Shown here in pieces: positions 26,821-35,933 of a stretch of DNA of 45,432 bases (the stretch's first letter is position 1; each line of letters begins with the position of its first letter). The stretch spans positions 1-45,432 of the forward strand of contig NZ_JAKDJE010000019.1 in assembly GCF_030454045.1 (NCBI RefSeq), given 5' to 3'. A program made the translations under genes and the position numbers. The notes under the pieces were generated by a model. The model saw only the letters and a program-made list of their open reading frames with translations, searched no databases and was not told the origin of the DNA. The DNA is from Psychrobacter sp. (GTDB lineage: Bacteria > Pseudomonadota > Gammaproteobacteria > Pseudomonadales > Moraxellaceae).

Positions 26821-27327
26821 GTGAGAGTCTCTAAGAATAGCTTGTCGCCTACAATACAAATGAGAAGCTCAGGTTTTACCCTAATTGAGCTGATGGTGAC
26901 GATTGCTGTGCTTGCTATTATTGTCAGTATCGCTGCACCAAATATTAGCACACAGCTTGCTAATCAGCGCGTAAAGGCAACGGCGAATACGTTGGCTAAT
27001 GCGTTAAAAGAGGCGAAGGTTGAGAGTATACTTCGTCGTCAGAATGTAACAGTCGTATACACGAGTACTAGCACACCTCAAACGATCAAATTACAAGTTG
27101 GTGGTGACGATATATCTACCTATAATCTTAACGCTAGAAGTACTGTTACCCAAACGATTACCCCATCTACAGTAAGCAGTATAGTTTTTCAACCCAATAA
27201 GAAAATAGCTAATAATGCCACAGTAATATATACCATCTGTGATAGTGGCTCTACTAATGAAACACCTAAACAAGTAAGCCTTACGAGCATTGCTAATATT
27301 AATACGACGAATGCTGGGAGCTGCTAA
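26821..27327 (+). CDS. fimT: Type IV minor pilin, FimT/FimU (GspH) type
   Basis: The 168-residue prepilin has a short polar leader and the peptidase site SG|FTLIELMVTIAVLAIIV with Glu at +5. The downstream GspH-like region includes LANALKEAKVESILRRQNVTV, which is characteristic of FimT/FimU. It is the first gene of the pilus priming cluster and has the expected role of initiating pilus assembly with PilV, PilW and PilX. The start is GTG 26821, with AGGAA 6 nt upstream; nearby ATGs are out of frame. Its TAA stop overlaps the next ATG (TAATG), indicating translational coupling to pilV. The fimT/fimU distinction is not resolved. Confidence 0.9.
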   Translation: MRVSKNSLSPTIQMRSSGFTLIELMVTIAVLAIIVSIAAPNISTQLANQRVKATANTLANALKEAKVESILRRQNVTVVYTSTSTPQTIKLQVGGDDISTYNLNARSTVTQTITPSTVSSIVFQPNKKIANNATVIYTICDSGSTNETPKQVSLTSIANINTTNAGSC

Positions 27328-27893
27328 TGAAGACCGTAGACACACAGGCAGGCGTAGGACTAATAGAAGTAATGGTGGCACTGCTATTACTAGCTGTCGC
27401 CGTGTTAGGTTTTAGTGCAATGCAGATGTCAGCTATAAAAGCGACAGACGAAAGCCTCATGCGTACGCGAGCGTTAACTATCATTCGGGGTGGTGCTGAG
27501 ACGATAAGAGCCAATCCTACTGGTATCACTGCTTTTAAGGCGGCAATAAACGGATCTTCAGATTCAATAAGTATTGATAGCAAAACAATAACCAAAAACA
27601 GCTGTGTTAATAATACCAATACAGTACCTGCAGCAGCAGATATTTGTACTATTAATCAACTAGCAACTCGTGATGGATTGTTAATGAAATCATATGCTAG
27701 TGCTAATGATATTAGTATTGGTATGGTTCCAAATGGCTGTCCTGGGACATTAGGTAATCAAGAGCTGCAGTGTTTTGTAGCCAGCTGGGGTGATACGACG
27801 GTTGAACTCAGTGACTCTGCCTCGAACGCCTGTGCAAACGCTGATGGTAGTTATAAGAATGGTGCAGAGTGCTTTATCGTGGAGGCGTACTGA
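27327..27893 (+). CDS. pilV: Type IV pilus minor pilin PilV
   Basis: PilV belongs to the minor-pilin complex that primes pilus assembly in the inner membrane. The 188-residue prepilin shows the peptidase site and helix as AG|VGLIEVMVALLLLAV, the usual PilV variant, with Glu at +5. The TDESLMRTRALTIIRGGAETIRANP segment is typical of PilV. Two pairs of cysteines in the C-terminal half could form disulfides. It overlaps fimT by one base at its start and pilW by one base at its end (TGATG), so all three are translationally coupled. Confidence 0.9.
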   Translation: MKTVDTQAGVGLIEVMVALLLLAVAVLGFSAMQMSAIKATDESLMRTRALTIIRGGAETIRANPTGITAFKAAINGSSDSISIDSKTITKNSCVNNTNTVPAAADICTINQLATRDGLLMKSYASANDISIGMVPNGCPGTLGNQELQCFVASWGDTTVELSDSASNACANADGSYKNGAECFIVEAY

Positions 27894-28897
27894 TGTCATA
27901 CAATCATGAAGTTAGCTATGGTACTGAGAAGCAGGCAGGCTTTACTTTAATAGAGCTTATGATTTCATTGGTACTTGGTTTAATTGTGTCAGCAGCTGTT
28001 ATTCAAGTATATCTAATTAATGCAAAGACCAGCAGTATTCAAGCCAGCGGTAGTGAGCTGCAAGATGCAAGTATTTTTGGCTTACAGCAACTGGAGAAAA
28101 GTATTCGCTTAGCCAACTTAGGTAATTCAACGACTAGGATTGATGGAGCCACACCCAATGGCGGTATTGTCTTAACAGGTGCTAATATCGTCGTTCCAAA
28201 TCCGAGTGAACCGAATCCTTATCCGAATACAGGATATTTGACCAGACGAGCAGGGGAAAGTGCTGTTGGTCCAAATGGATGGACGGGAATATCTAATACC
28301 AATACTGGTAGCGATCAGCTGACAATTCAATATACCAATATAACGGGTGCACCAATGTCAGACTGTGAAGGTGCGACTGCTGCTATCAATGACATCGTTA
28401 TTGAACGTTATTTTTTACGCCAAGCAGTAGGCGATAACAGCGCTGGAGCTATCAAAAACTTAGTGTTGGCATGTGATGCAGGTCGGGTTAATCCAGCTGG
28501 TGGAATAGACGATACAATGCCAGCAACTGACTCACGTCAATTTGGTCAAGCGGGGCAAGAGTCTATTATTAATGTCGATCAATTTAAGGTGCTATTGGGA
28601 GTACAGTATACCACTGGCGCTAATGCAGGACAGATGGTGTATTTACCAAGTAACGCCTATCTTAATATAACATCTGGTAACCCTGTTATCACGGCAGTGA
28701 AAATTGGTCTAATCGTACATGGTAGTACACCTATTATCGGTAGCGCAGAACAAACACAATTTGCTTTGTTGGGACAGCCGCCAACAGAAAATAAATTAAA
28801 AACAGATACTGGTAGTACAAAAAAAGTTCGCACTACCTATGAAGCTACAACATTGTTGCGAAATGCTCGTGTCGTCAATGTAAGTACTGACCTATAG
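27893..28897 (+). CDS. pilW: Type IV pilus minor pilin PilW
   Basis: The 334-residue PilW-type prepilin has the leader and site AG|FTLIELMISLVLGLIVS with Glu at +5, followed by LQDASIFGLQQLEKSIRLANLG, a strong PilW/PilW-like block. The ATG at 27893 is favoured because GGAGG sits 7 nt upstream and it overlaps the pilV stop by one base; the frame is open 8 codons further but that start has no support. PilW bridges PilV and PilX in the minor-pilin complex of Pseudomonas. It is followed 22 nt later by pilX. Confidence 0.9.
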   Translation: MSYNHEVSYGTEKQAGFTLIELMISLVLGLIVSAAVIQVYLINAKTSSIQASGSELQDASIFGLQQLEKSIRLANLGNSTTRIDGATPNGGIVLTGANIVVPNPSEPNPYPNTGYLTRRAGESAVGPNGWTGISNTNTGSDQLTIQYTNITGAPMSDCEGATAAINDIVIERYFLRQAVGDNSAGAIKNLVLACDAGRVNPAGGIDDTMPATDSRQFGQAGQESIINVDQFKVLLGVQYTTGANAGQMVYLPSNAYLNITSGNPVITAVKIGLIVHGSTPIIGSAEQTQFALLGQPPTENKLKTDTGSTKKVRTTYEATTLLRNARVVNVSTDL

Positions 28898-28919
28898 CAT
28901 ATTGGTAAGGAGACTAGAG

Positions 28920-29780
28920 GTGATACGTTACCGTGATCTGTCAAGATCGACACAAAAAGATATTCATATGACCTATCGGAGTACCGAGCAAGGTGCAACA
29001 CTGATAGTGGTACTACTATTCTTAGTACTTATTATTTTGGCTGGTGCAATAGCCGTTAGGCAAAGTACGACAGACCTTAAAATCGCAACTAGTGATCAAA
29101 TTAATACAGTCTTACTGCAGTCGGCAGATAGTGCTAATCAAAAGCTAGAAATGATGGTAAATGGTAGTGCAGACTCTACAGGATATAAAGATGTGACCAG
29201 TGCAACAGGCGCCCTTGGTCATTTTTTACTATTTGAAAATAATAAGACAAATGAGTTTATTTATTGTTTTAATCCTCGCACGCAAAGTTACCTGACAAAT
29301 AGTGCAACCGTTAGAGCGTCTACTGGTGGATATGTAGATGGATTAAATAATGGAATATGTGATTATGAAAAAGCGGAAGATTATACTAGTGCCCGACAGG
29401 CCGTGATGACTCAAATGAGTATTACCATCACCCCACCTGAGCCTAACGCAGAGCGGTTTGGTCATGTGGTTTTGGGTAAAGAAAGTGAAGATCGAACCAG
29501 CAAAAAATATAAGTTCGATATTCGACCAACTGCTTCGCTTCCAGCTTATAGTGAGCCGGAGCTAGGGGGTAATAATTGTTATGCGCAAACCAGTATCAAA
29601 GCTAATGTAGCAACTGGCGAAAAGTCATTAAATGAATGCTTATTAGCGGCGTCAACCCCTAGCAAGATGTTGTATGAGCAAGCAGATGTAGAAAATGTTT
29701 CTTCCTCTACGAAGTGTTATCCATTTGGCCGCGGCTCTCAAGACCCGCAGTGTATACTCTCGTCTTCAGCGACGCCTTAA
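28920..29780 (+). CDS. pilX: Type IV pilus assembly protein PilX
   Basis: This is the PilX-type minor pilin, needed with PilV, PilW and PilY1 for pilus priming. The N-terminus has QGATLIVVLLFLVLIILAGA followed by AVRQSTTDLKIA. It lacks the Glu at +5 of ordinary pilins, as is usual for PilX/GspK-like proteins. I place the start at GTG 28920 because AAGGAG lies 7 nt upstream; TTG 28902 and ATG 28968 (without a ribosome site) are alternatives. The product is about 286 residues. The C-terminus contains cysteines in a short tail. pilY1 follows after 42 nt. Confidence 0.85.
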   Translation: MIRYRDLSRSTQKDIHMTYRSTEQGATLIVVLLFLVLIILAGAIAVRQSTTDLKIATSDQINTVLLQSADSANQKLEMMVNGSADSTGYKDVTSATGALGHFLLFENNKTNEFIYCFNPRTQSYLTNSATVRASTGGYVDGLNNGICDYEKAEDYTSARQAVMTQMSITITPPEPNAERFGHVVLGKESEDRTSKKYKFDIRPTASLPAYSEPELGGNNCYAQTSIKANVATGEKSLNECLLAASTPSKMLYEQADVENVSSSTKCYPFGRGSQDPQCILSSSATP

Positions 29781-29822
29781 CTTGCTCATTCATCGTGCTG
29801 ATATAATATAAGGATAGATGTC

Positions 29823-32800
29823 ATGAACCGACTCGGCAATGCCCCAGCCCGAAAAAAAGCATTTCCAGTGCCCCTAAAGTATTTAGTTGTTGCTATGGCA
29901 TCGATGATGACGCTTCCTGCACAAGCAGATGTTGCAGGTAAAAAAATTGGTGACTTAGAAATCTACAAAGCCGCTGAAGCAGGTAAAACCACGATCACCA
30001 TGATGCTCGATACTTCAGGTAGTATGGCTGCGAATGTCACGAAAGAAGCCTGTGACTTGCCTCGCGGCGTTTACTACAACCAAGTTAGTGTCGATACTCA
30101 ACAATCTAATACCACGCCCAGTTACACTAAAAGATACTGTGAGCTAAATAGTAGTAAACGGTACTTTTATCGCCAAGATAGAGACTATTGGGATAGATGG
30201 TATCGCTGTGGGCCTAGTAATGGGTCTGGCTCTAACAGTTATGGCTTTAGAGATTGCGGCGATAGAATATACTTCACACCAGATATTAGTGGTCTTAGCT
30301 ATGTAACCTCTAGTTCTAACAACAGATATTTTTATACCTCTACTAAATACTATGACCGATTAACTCGTCTAAAAGATGCTATTTTTACGTTACTGGATAA
30401 TAGTCTGTTAGATCCTAAAAGAGTCTCTATAGGAATAGGGCAGTACTCTACCCAAAGTGATGACGACAACGACTATAAAGGTGCTGATGGAAGAACGGGT
30501 AAGATACTGGTACCAGCAGCTTTGGTCGATGATACGCAGCGTTACTTAATCAAGACAGAGATTGCCGACTTAATTGGTTATAACGGTACGCCAACGGCCA
30601 ATGCCTACGCAGAAGTAGGTGCCTATATGCTAGGTACTAACCCCTCACGTTCTTCGTATAGCGGTTATGATGATTCTGTTAAGTCATCTAAAAACAGTCG
30701 TGGTTATATCAGTCCTTTGTCATCACCCTCATCTTGTGACGGGCGTGGCATCTACTTTTTAACCGATGGTAACCCAAACAGCTCTCCTAACCCTAACTAC
30801 ATCATGCAATTGGCTCTAGGTGCCAGTTCATTTAACATACCCTCCAAGACACTTCCCAGTGGTAGTGAGCGCAATAATAGCATGCCACAAGTAGGTGTGT
30901 TTGCCAAAGCTTTACGTGACCCGACGCTCAATCCGCTAGGTACAGATCGTGAGATTTATACCGCTGTCGTTGGCTTCGGCTCGGTGTTTGATGTAGATGA
31001 ATCAAATATCGTCAACTTACCTTATACCAACCCTAAAACAGGTGTGACTAAAAATCGAGATTTCTATAATTGTGAAAATATCTTTGATATCGATGCAAGG
31101 AATGCCTGTAATTGGGGCGAAAAATCTCATCCGTCTTTACCAGGAGTGGGAGGGTTCGGTGAAGGTGGGTTTTATTCAGCGCAGTCCACAGATGATATCG
31201 TCAACAGTATTGTCTCTTTTGTGACGGATTTAGACAATACCTTACCTTCGATACCGTCAGGGACTATTGTCGTCCCCGACGATCCTTATCGTGCCGATAG
31301 TCAGCTTGCGGTTGCTTACTATCCAACATTACAACCCAAAGTTGGTGATAATTCAGTCATTTGGGAAGGCAATATGAAAAAGTATCTGCTCAATGAGGGT
31401 ACTTTGTATGGCAAAAACAACGCCAAGCTATTTAAGAGCATCGCTGGTGATTTAGAGCCAACCACTCAAGATATGTGGTCTGATAAAAACTACGCTGGTG
31501 CCAACGATAAGGTAGAAAGTGGTGGGTTTTTTGCGCAATTAAAGACACCAGCGACAGGGGTTGCCTCTGTTAGAACACTGTATGTAGAGGATTGGGATAA
31601 CGCTACCAACAAAAAACCTGTATTGAGAAAAGTAGGCGTAAATGCTTCGGGCAAAGTCGTGGTAGATGGTGCCGTACTGACCAACAATACATTTAAAGAT
31701 ACAGCTACCTATAACGAAGTGACATTAAGAAAGATATTGAATTTCTTAGGGTTTACCTCTCTTCCAAGCACTGCCACAGCGGTAAAAGACATGACGCTTA
31801 GTAGTGCCAATGCGCCTGAAGCAATCAGGGTGCTGGGTGCAACGGTGCACTCCACGCCAGCCGCAGTTTCGTATTCGGCCAACTTAGATACCACCACAGG
31901 TAGAGTGACTGGTACACGTGATGATTATGTGTTATTTGGTTCATCCGAAGGTGGTTTGCACTTAGTGGACGCCGATAATTATGGAGTGGGTGATGGCGGT
32001 GCAGAAAAATTCGTGATCATTCCAAAAAAGATGCTCATGGATAGTAGCAAGTCTGACGCGCTGATCAAAGGTGCAACGAAACCTGAAATAGGTGCGCCCA
32101 ACTTTGGTGTAGATGCCCCGTGGCTAGTCACGGCCGACTACAGGTATGATCTGAGCAACGGGCAAGTAAATGTCGAAACAGGAAGCGGCAAAGGTGTATT
32201 TGCATACGGTGGTCTGCGTATGGGAGGGGAGGCCTTTTATGGTGTAAACCTTACCAATACTAATGCTCCTAGCATGATGTTTACGATCACGCCTGCAACT
32301 TCGGGCTTTAGCCGTATGGGGCAAATATGGTCAAAACCTACTAAAGCCAAAATAAAAACGAGTAAGACTGATGAAGGAACCGAAGTCTTAGTGTTTGGTG
32401 GTGGTTATGACATGTGCTATGAAAATGAGGGCTTTCAGGTTGGTATCACAGATACAGAGTTAGGTGCTTGCTCAAACAAATCATCGGTTAAAGGTAATGC
32501 GGTCTATATTATCAATGCCAAAACAGGCGCTTTGATATGGTCGGCGTCTGCTGAAGGCTCGCCGACTAAGACGGTCGATAGTATGACCAATAGTATTGTC
32601 GCTGGTGTCACTACCTTAGACCGTGATAATGACGGCTTTATGGATCATATCTACTTTGCCGATCTGGGTGGTCAGCTGTTCCGTGCTGACTTTACCAATG
32701 CAGGTTTTGTGAAGCCAGTGGCATCCGGCACCGCTTCACCAGAAACTTCTTTTAGCAACACCAGAGTCACACGCGTACTCAAACCTGCCTATTCAGACAG

Positions 32801-33698
32801 CAACAAAAAATACAATCACCGTTTTTATGAGCGGCCAGTTGTCAGTTTTTATCGTAACGATTTAACCAACTCACTATTTGCACTCGTAAATGTCATCTCA
32901 GGGGACCGCAGCTCACCGCTCTCTAAAATACGAGACAATGATAAGGCCGATCGCCTCTACGGCATCATAGACAGTGACGTTACTAAGCCAGATAACGTTT
33001 TTTATGCCAGTAACTTTACGTCTGCGGCAGGCGGTGAAACCATTAAAGATTTAGCAGATAGCAGTTTAGCAGCGTTGCCTACTTCTATTGGAAGACTGAC
33101 AAACCAAGGATATACGTTAAAGCAAAAAAATGATGTTATTGATACGTTAAAAGACGGCACCAAAAAAGGCTGGTACTATCCGCTGACCCGTTTCGACGGC
33201 TATGGCAATGTCAGATATACCAAAGGCGTTGGCAAATCTGCAGTGGTAGACAGTTATTTGTATACAACGGTCTACAACCCAGATATGAGCTATAATGCCG
33301 TGGACTCTTGTTCTGCCAAAGTGACAGGCGGCTCAGAGAGACAGCTCTACTGCTTACCTTATGGTATCTGTACCGATGAAGCCTCCAAGAACGGGACTGC
33401 AGGTTATGTACAGGCAGGTAAGGGTATTCAAGAGCTTACGCTTGGACCACGCAGCTCAACCCTCTCAAATCAGCGACTGCTGATCGGCACGCGAACATTG
33501 GCTGAACGCGCCAATGACCGAGTCAATTTTGGTTCTGATAACGGTAAAGGTCTATTTAATGCGCTCACAAACCCCAAAGGGTTAAACCAAGGGAACTTAA
33601 GCGTGAATGATAGCATCATAGGCAACGGCACCGCGCCTGAGTTGATATTTAACGAGCGTTATACGCTGCAGCCAAAAGTATGGTATGAAGTAGACTGA
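29823..33698 (+). CDS. pilY1: PilY1-type pilus tip adhesin / assembly protein
   Basis: The 1291-residue protein has a signal peptide ending near LPAQADV. An N-terminal von Willebrand A-like region carries a MIDAS D63-TSGS, and a large C-terminal PilY1 beta-propeller starts around residue 690. An EF-hand-like calcium loop, DRDNDGFMD, begins at D933, where Pseudomonas PilY1 binds calcium to control retraction. The VWA region is interrupted by a Tyr/Arg/Ser-rich cysteine-containing insert around residues 75-165. PilY1 sits at the pilus tip, promotes extension and mediates adhesion and surface sensing. It lies inside the minor-pilin operon, 12 nt before the next pilin gene. PilC is the Neisseria name for the same family. 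Confidence 0.93.
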   Translation: MNRLGNAPARKKAFPVPLKYLVVAMASMMTLPAQADVAGKKIGDLEIYKAAEAGKTTITMMLDTSGSMAANVTKEACDLPRGVYYNQVSVDTQQSNTTPSYTKRYCELNSSKRYFYRQDRDYWDRWYRCGPSNGSGSNSYGFRDCGDRIYFTPDISGLSYVTSSSNNRYFYTSTKYYDRLTRLKDAIFTLLDNSLLDPKRVSIGIGQYSTQSDDDNDYKGADGRTGKILVPAALVDDTQRYLIKTEIADLIGYNGTPTANAYAEVGAYMLGTNPSRSSYSGYDDSVKSSKNSRGYISPLSSPSSCDGRGIYFLTDGNPNSSPNPNYIMQLALGASSFNIPSKTLPSGSERNNSMPQVGVFAKALRDPTLNPLGTDREIYTAVVGFGSVFDVDESNIVNLPYTNPKTGVTKNRDFYNCENIFDIDARNACNWGEKSHPSLPGVGGFGEGGFYSAQSTDDIVNSIVSFVTDLDNTLPSIPSGTIVVPDDPYRADSQLAVAYYPTLQPKVGDNSVIWEGNMKKYLLNEGTLYGKNNAKLFKSIAGDLEPTTQDMWSDKNYAGANDKVESGGFFAQLKTPATGVASVRTLYVEDWDNATNKKPVLRKVGVNASGKVVVDGAVLTNNTFKDTATYNEVTLRKILNFLGFTSLPSTATAVKDMTLSSANAPEAIRVLGATVHSTPAAVSYSANLDTTTGRVTGTRDDYVLFGSSEGGLHLVDADNYGVGDGGAEKFVIIPKKMLMDSSKSDALIKGATKPEIGAPNFGVDAPWLVTADYRYDLSNGQVNVETGSGKGVFAYGGLRMGGEAFYGVNLTNTNAPSMMFTITPATSGFSRMGQIWSKPTKAKIKTSKTDEGTEVLVFGGGYDMCYENEGFQVGITDTELGACSNKSSVKGNAVYIINAKTGALIWSASAEGSPTKTVDSMTNSIVAGVTTLDRDNDGFMDHIYFADLGGQLFRADFTNAGFVKPVASGTASPETSFSNTRVTRVLKPAYSDSNKKYNHRFYERPVVSFYRNDLTNSLFALVNVISGDRSSPLSKIRDNDKADRLYGIIDSDVTKPDNVFYASNFTSAAGGETIKDLADSSLAALPTSIGRLTNQGYTLKQKNDVIDTLKDGTKKGWYYPLTRFDGYGNVRYTKGVGKSAVVDSYLYTTVYNPDMSYNAVDSCSAKVTGGSERQLYCLPYGICTDEASKNGTAGYVQAGKGIQELTLGPRSSTLSNQRLLIGTRTLAERANDRVNFGSDNGKGLFNALTNPKGLNQGNLSVNDSIIGNGTAPELIFNERYTLQPKVWYEVD

Positions 33699-33710
33699 TA
33701 AGGTGGTCGC

Positions 33711-34259
33711 ATGGGCATGAAAGCCTCAAAACAACACTCAGGCTTTACGCTGATTGAGCTAATGATAGTTATCATGATCGTGGCGGTATTGGCAGCGATT
33801 GCGGTTCCTTCTTATCGTCAGTATGTAGTCCGAAACGCTGAAGCACAAGCGCAAGCAAGGATGCAAGAACTTGATATTGAGCTTAATCGTTGGCGTGCTA
33901 GTGCGTTAACTTACAAAGGCTTTACACCCAAAAAGGTAGCCAGTAATGGCGATATTAGTTATGCATACGATGAGGCTGATAATAAAACCATCTACGTCCC
34001 AAAAGGTAGCGATAGCAGCAATTACCATTATAAAATTACCTTAGTGGACGCTGCCACAGGAAATACATTAGCGCCTGCCAGCTCGGGATATTCTACTGCG
34101 GGTAGCTCGTGGCGCATGTTCGCTGAGCCTAGTAGTAACTATAGCACTGCCCATAAAATACTGCTCAGTAGTTCTGGTCTACGGTGTAAGACCAAGAATA
34201 ACGATAGCAGTATTACAGTGGCTTCTGCTAATTGTGGCACTTATTCGGAGGACTGGTAA
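33711..34259 (+). CDS. pilE: Type IV pilin-like minor pilin PilE (first copy)
   Basis: A 182-residue prepilin with SG|FTLIELMIVIMIVAVLAAIAVPSY, Glu at +5, and the following RQYVVRNAEAQAQARMQEL helix typical of the PilE/ComP-like minor pilins found after pilY1. The C-terminus has two cysteines (CKTKN...NCGTY) that could close a disulfide loop. AAGG is 8 nt before the ATG, and the gene starts 12 nt after pilY1. It ends in a TAATG overlap with the second pilin, so both are coupled to the operon. Confidence 0.88.
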   Translation: MGMKASKQHSGFTLIELMIVIMIVAVLAAIAVPSYRQYVVRNAEAQAQARMQELDIELNRWRASALTYKGFTPKKVASNGDISYAYDEADNKTIYVPKGSDSSNYHYKITLVDAATGNTLAPASSGYSTAGSSWRMFAEPSSNYSTAHKILLSSSGLRCKTKNNDSSITVASANCGTYSEDW

Positions 34260-34720
34260 TGCCGAGTCTAGACAGTAATAAAGGCTTTACCCTCGTTGAG
34301 CTGATGATCGTCGTCGCCATCATCGGTGTGCTCGCGGCTATCGCTTATCCCAGCTATCAGCGCTATGTCATCAAGACCAAGCGGGTCGATATGATGACAG
34401 AGATGCAAAATATCGCCTCAGAGATTGAGAGTCGCAAGCTGGCACAGGGTAGCTACCGTGCTATCAGTGCGCAGATCAAAGCAGACTTTGCGACCGCCTA
34501 TCCTCAGCAAGGGACAGCGCTATACGATGTCAGTATCGAGCCAACTACCCTGACGCCTCCCGACAACACCTTGACCAATAAATGGGTAATCACGGCAACG
34601 CCGAAGTCTGGTACGCAAATGGCAAGTGATGGCGTCTTGAGCCTTAATTATCAAAACATTAAATGCCGTACTATCGGTACTGAAAAAAAATGCGGCACTG
34701 GCAGCGAGTGGAATGACTAA
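34259..34720 (+). CDS. pilE: Type IV pilin-like minor pilin PilE (second copy)
   Basis: A 153-residue prepilin with KG|FTLVELMIVVAIIGVLAAIAYPSYQ and Glu at +5, followed by KRVDMMTEMQNIASEIESRKLAQGSYR. The C-terminus carries CRTIGTEKKCGTG, a small disulfide loop. ATG 34259 overlaps the previous stop and has GGAGG upstream; the frame extends 9 codons upstream without support. It is the last gene of the operon. It differs from the first copy after the conserved helix, so it is a distinct minor pilin rather than a recent duplicate. Confidence 0.88.
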   Translation: MPSLDSNKGFTLVELMIVVAIIGVLAAIAYPSYQRYVIKTKRVDMMTEMQNIASEIESRKLAQGSYRAISAQIKADFATAYPQQGTALYDVSIEPTTLTPPDNTLTNKWVITATPKSGTQMASDGVLSLNYQNIKCRTIGTEKKCGTGSEWND

Positions 34721-34733
34721 AAAATAGTCTGGA

Positions 34734-34754
34734 AACTGACAATTATTGTCAGTT
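34734..34754. other. Hairpin after the minor-pilin operon
   Basis: AACTGACAA (34734-34742) and TTGTCAGTT (34746-34754) form a perfect 9-bp stem with a 3-nt loop, but no T-run follows. It may mark the operon end by RNA processing or be a weak terminator. Confidence 0.4.
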
Positions 34755-34923
34755 ATCGTGAGCCAGAGTAGCTGCCATTGACATAAACTGACACTTTTAG
34801 GTATGCTTAGCGTAACAATTAGTATCAGTAGATAACAGTATGGTAAGTATCTGCACGAAAATACCGATAAATAGTGATAAGAATTGAGTACTTAGCATAT
34901 AGACCTACTATGACTAATGATAT

Positions 34924-34939
34924 TGGCACGCTATATGCA
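34924..34939 (+). promoter_or_regulatory. Sigma-54 (-24/-12) promoter of the major-type pilin
   Basis: TTGGCACGCTATATGCA carries the -24 GG (34925-34926) and -12 GC (34937-34938) exactly 10 nt apart, with the TTGGCACG half matching the RpoN consensus. It lies about 104 nt upstream of the pilin ATG. Pilin genes of Pseudomonas and Moraxella are RpoN/PilR-dependent, so the placement makes sense. Confidence 0.85.
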
Positions 34940-35041
34940 TCTACTAGGGCACGAAAGATCAATACACTATATCCAATACCTAACATAACAAAAGATAGCG
35001 AGCGAATATCCGTTATCTTTATCCCCTCTAAAGGAGTTCTT

Positions 35042-35548
35042 ATGAACGCTCAAAAAGGTTTTACCCTAATCGAACTAATGATCGTTGTTGCTATCATCGG
35101 TATCCTAGCTGCAATCGCTATTCCTCAGTATCAGAACTATGTCGGTCGTTCAAACGTAGCGGCAGCAGTATCGACATTGTCTGCCAATAAAACTGGTTTA
35201 GAGGATTACGTTATGGAATATGGTGAGTTTCCAGATGGAACAACCACAGCACAGGCTGAGTCTGGAGATCCCGACGACGACGACTATGAACAATACAGAC
35301 GCGGAGAAACTGCAGCTGATTTAGGTATAGTAAACCCCACTTTTGGCACCATAAAACTTAAAGAAGATACAGCAAAACCTGGTGCAGGTACTGCTCAGTT
35401 GAAGTTTACGAGTGGTAACCCAGGTATCAATGATAGAGTTGTACAGTTAAAACGTGATGAAAATGGTACATGGTCATGTGTAACTAACGTTGATGAAAAG
35501 TTTAGTGGTAAAGGTTGTTCTTTCACTACTACGATAACAGCAATATAA
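35042..35548 (+). CDS. pilA: Type IV major-type pilin
   Basis: A 168-residue prepilin with a five-residue leader, QKG|FTLIELMIVVAIIGILAAI, Glu at +5 and the AIPQYQNYVGRSNVAAAVSTL helix. The C-terminal C...C pair (WSCV...KGC) would form the receptor-like disulfide loop of major pilins. Length and separate sigma-54 control fit a major pilin, although a special-purpose pilin cannot be excluded. AAGGAG precedes ATG 35042; the open frame upstream to 34874 is not part of the protein because it spans the promoter. It is followed by a degenerate REP and a strong terminator. The body contains an acidic DPDDDDYEQYRRGE loop. Confidence 0.92.
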   Translation: MNAQKGFTLIELMIVVAIIGILAAIAIPQYQNYVGRSNVAAAVSTLSANKTGLEDYVMEYGEFPDGTTTAQAESGDPDDDDYEQYRRGETAADLGIVNPTFGTIKLKEDTAKPGAGTAQLKFTSGNPGINDRVVQLKRDENGTWSCVTNVDEKFSGKGCSFTTTITAI

Positions 35549-35556
35549 TAAGTAAG

Positions 35557-35628
35557 CGTAGGCTAGGCTCTTAACTTAGCTCATATTATGCAAGGTAAAA
35601 TGCTGAACGAAATGTCCAGTGTATGCAA
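35557..35628. repeat. Degenerate REP/BIME element after pilA
   Basis: Starts GTAGGCTAGGCTC and continues with ATTATGCAAGGTAAAATGCTG, matching the intact BIME at 35930-35997 but with several substitutions that spoil the palindrome. It lies between the pilin stop and its terminator. Confidence 0.7.
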
Positions 35629-35642
35629 AGCCTGATTTAACC

Positions 35643-35673
35643 AAAAAAGCCAAACGCACTGTTTGGCTTTTTT
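35643..35673 (+). terminator. Terminator after pilA
   Basis: AAAAAAGCCAAAC (35643-35655), loop GCACT, then GTTTGGCTTTTTT (35661-35673): a long stem with A/T flanks. A near copy follows the truncated pilin at 36019-36047. Confidence 0.92.
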
Positions 35674-35708
35674 ATGTTTAATAACTGGGTAACCACCCCA
35701 AGCCTAAC

Positions 35709-35724
35709 TGGCATACTCTCTGCA
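35709..35724 (+). promoter_or_regulatory. Sigma-54-like promoter before the truncated pilin
   Basis: TGGCATACTCTCTGCA has GG (35710-35711) and GC (35722-35723) exactly 10 nt apart, with TGGCA at -24 and TGCA at -12. It lies 36 nt before the ATG at 35760. Confidence 0.65.
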
Positions 35725-35759
35725 CCATAGCAATTATCACATTAATTGATAATAATGCT

Positions 35760-35933
35760 ATGAAGTATCAACATAATACTGCCGCAAATCGTCACCTGAC
35801 ACCATCAGGCAGCGCACAATCTGGCTATACCTTGATAGAGCTAATGATCGCCGTCGCTATCATCGGTATCTTGGCAGCGATGGCAATCCCCAGTTATAAC
35901 CAACATATCGCTAAGACACAGCAGCAAGCGTAG
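35760..35933 (+). pseudogene. Truncated type IV prepilin (57 codons), cut by a BIME
   Basis: This ORF encodes a 22-residue leader, the peptidase site SG|YTLIELMIAVAIIGILAAM with Glu at +5, and the helix start AIPSYNQHIAKTQQQA, then stops. The TAG stop (35931-35933) lies inside the first arm of the BIME (35930-35997), so the rest of the pilin has been lost at the element's edge. The product would be only the N-terminal transmembrane helix. There is no good ribosome site, but a sigma-54-like promoter remains upstream and a pilin-type terminator downstream. I treat it as a pseudogene; a retained mini-pilin of about 35 mature residues is possible but unproven. Leader length and sequence differ from pilA, so it was a distinct or diverged pilin. 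Confidence 0.8.

Noticed and set aside
34874..35041. N-terminal extension of pilA upstream of 35042
   Set aside because: It would cross the sigma-54 promoter, and the prepilin leader with ribosome site starts at 35042.
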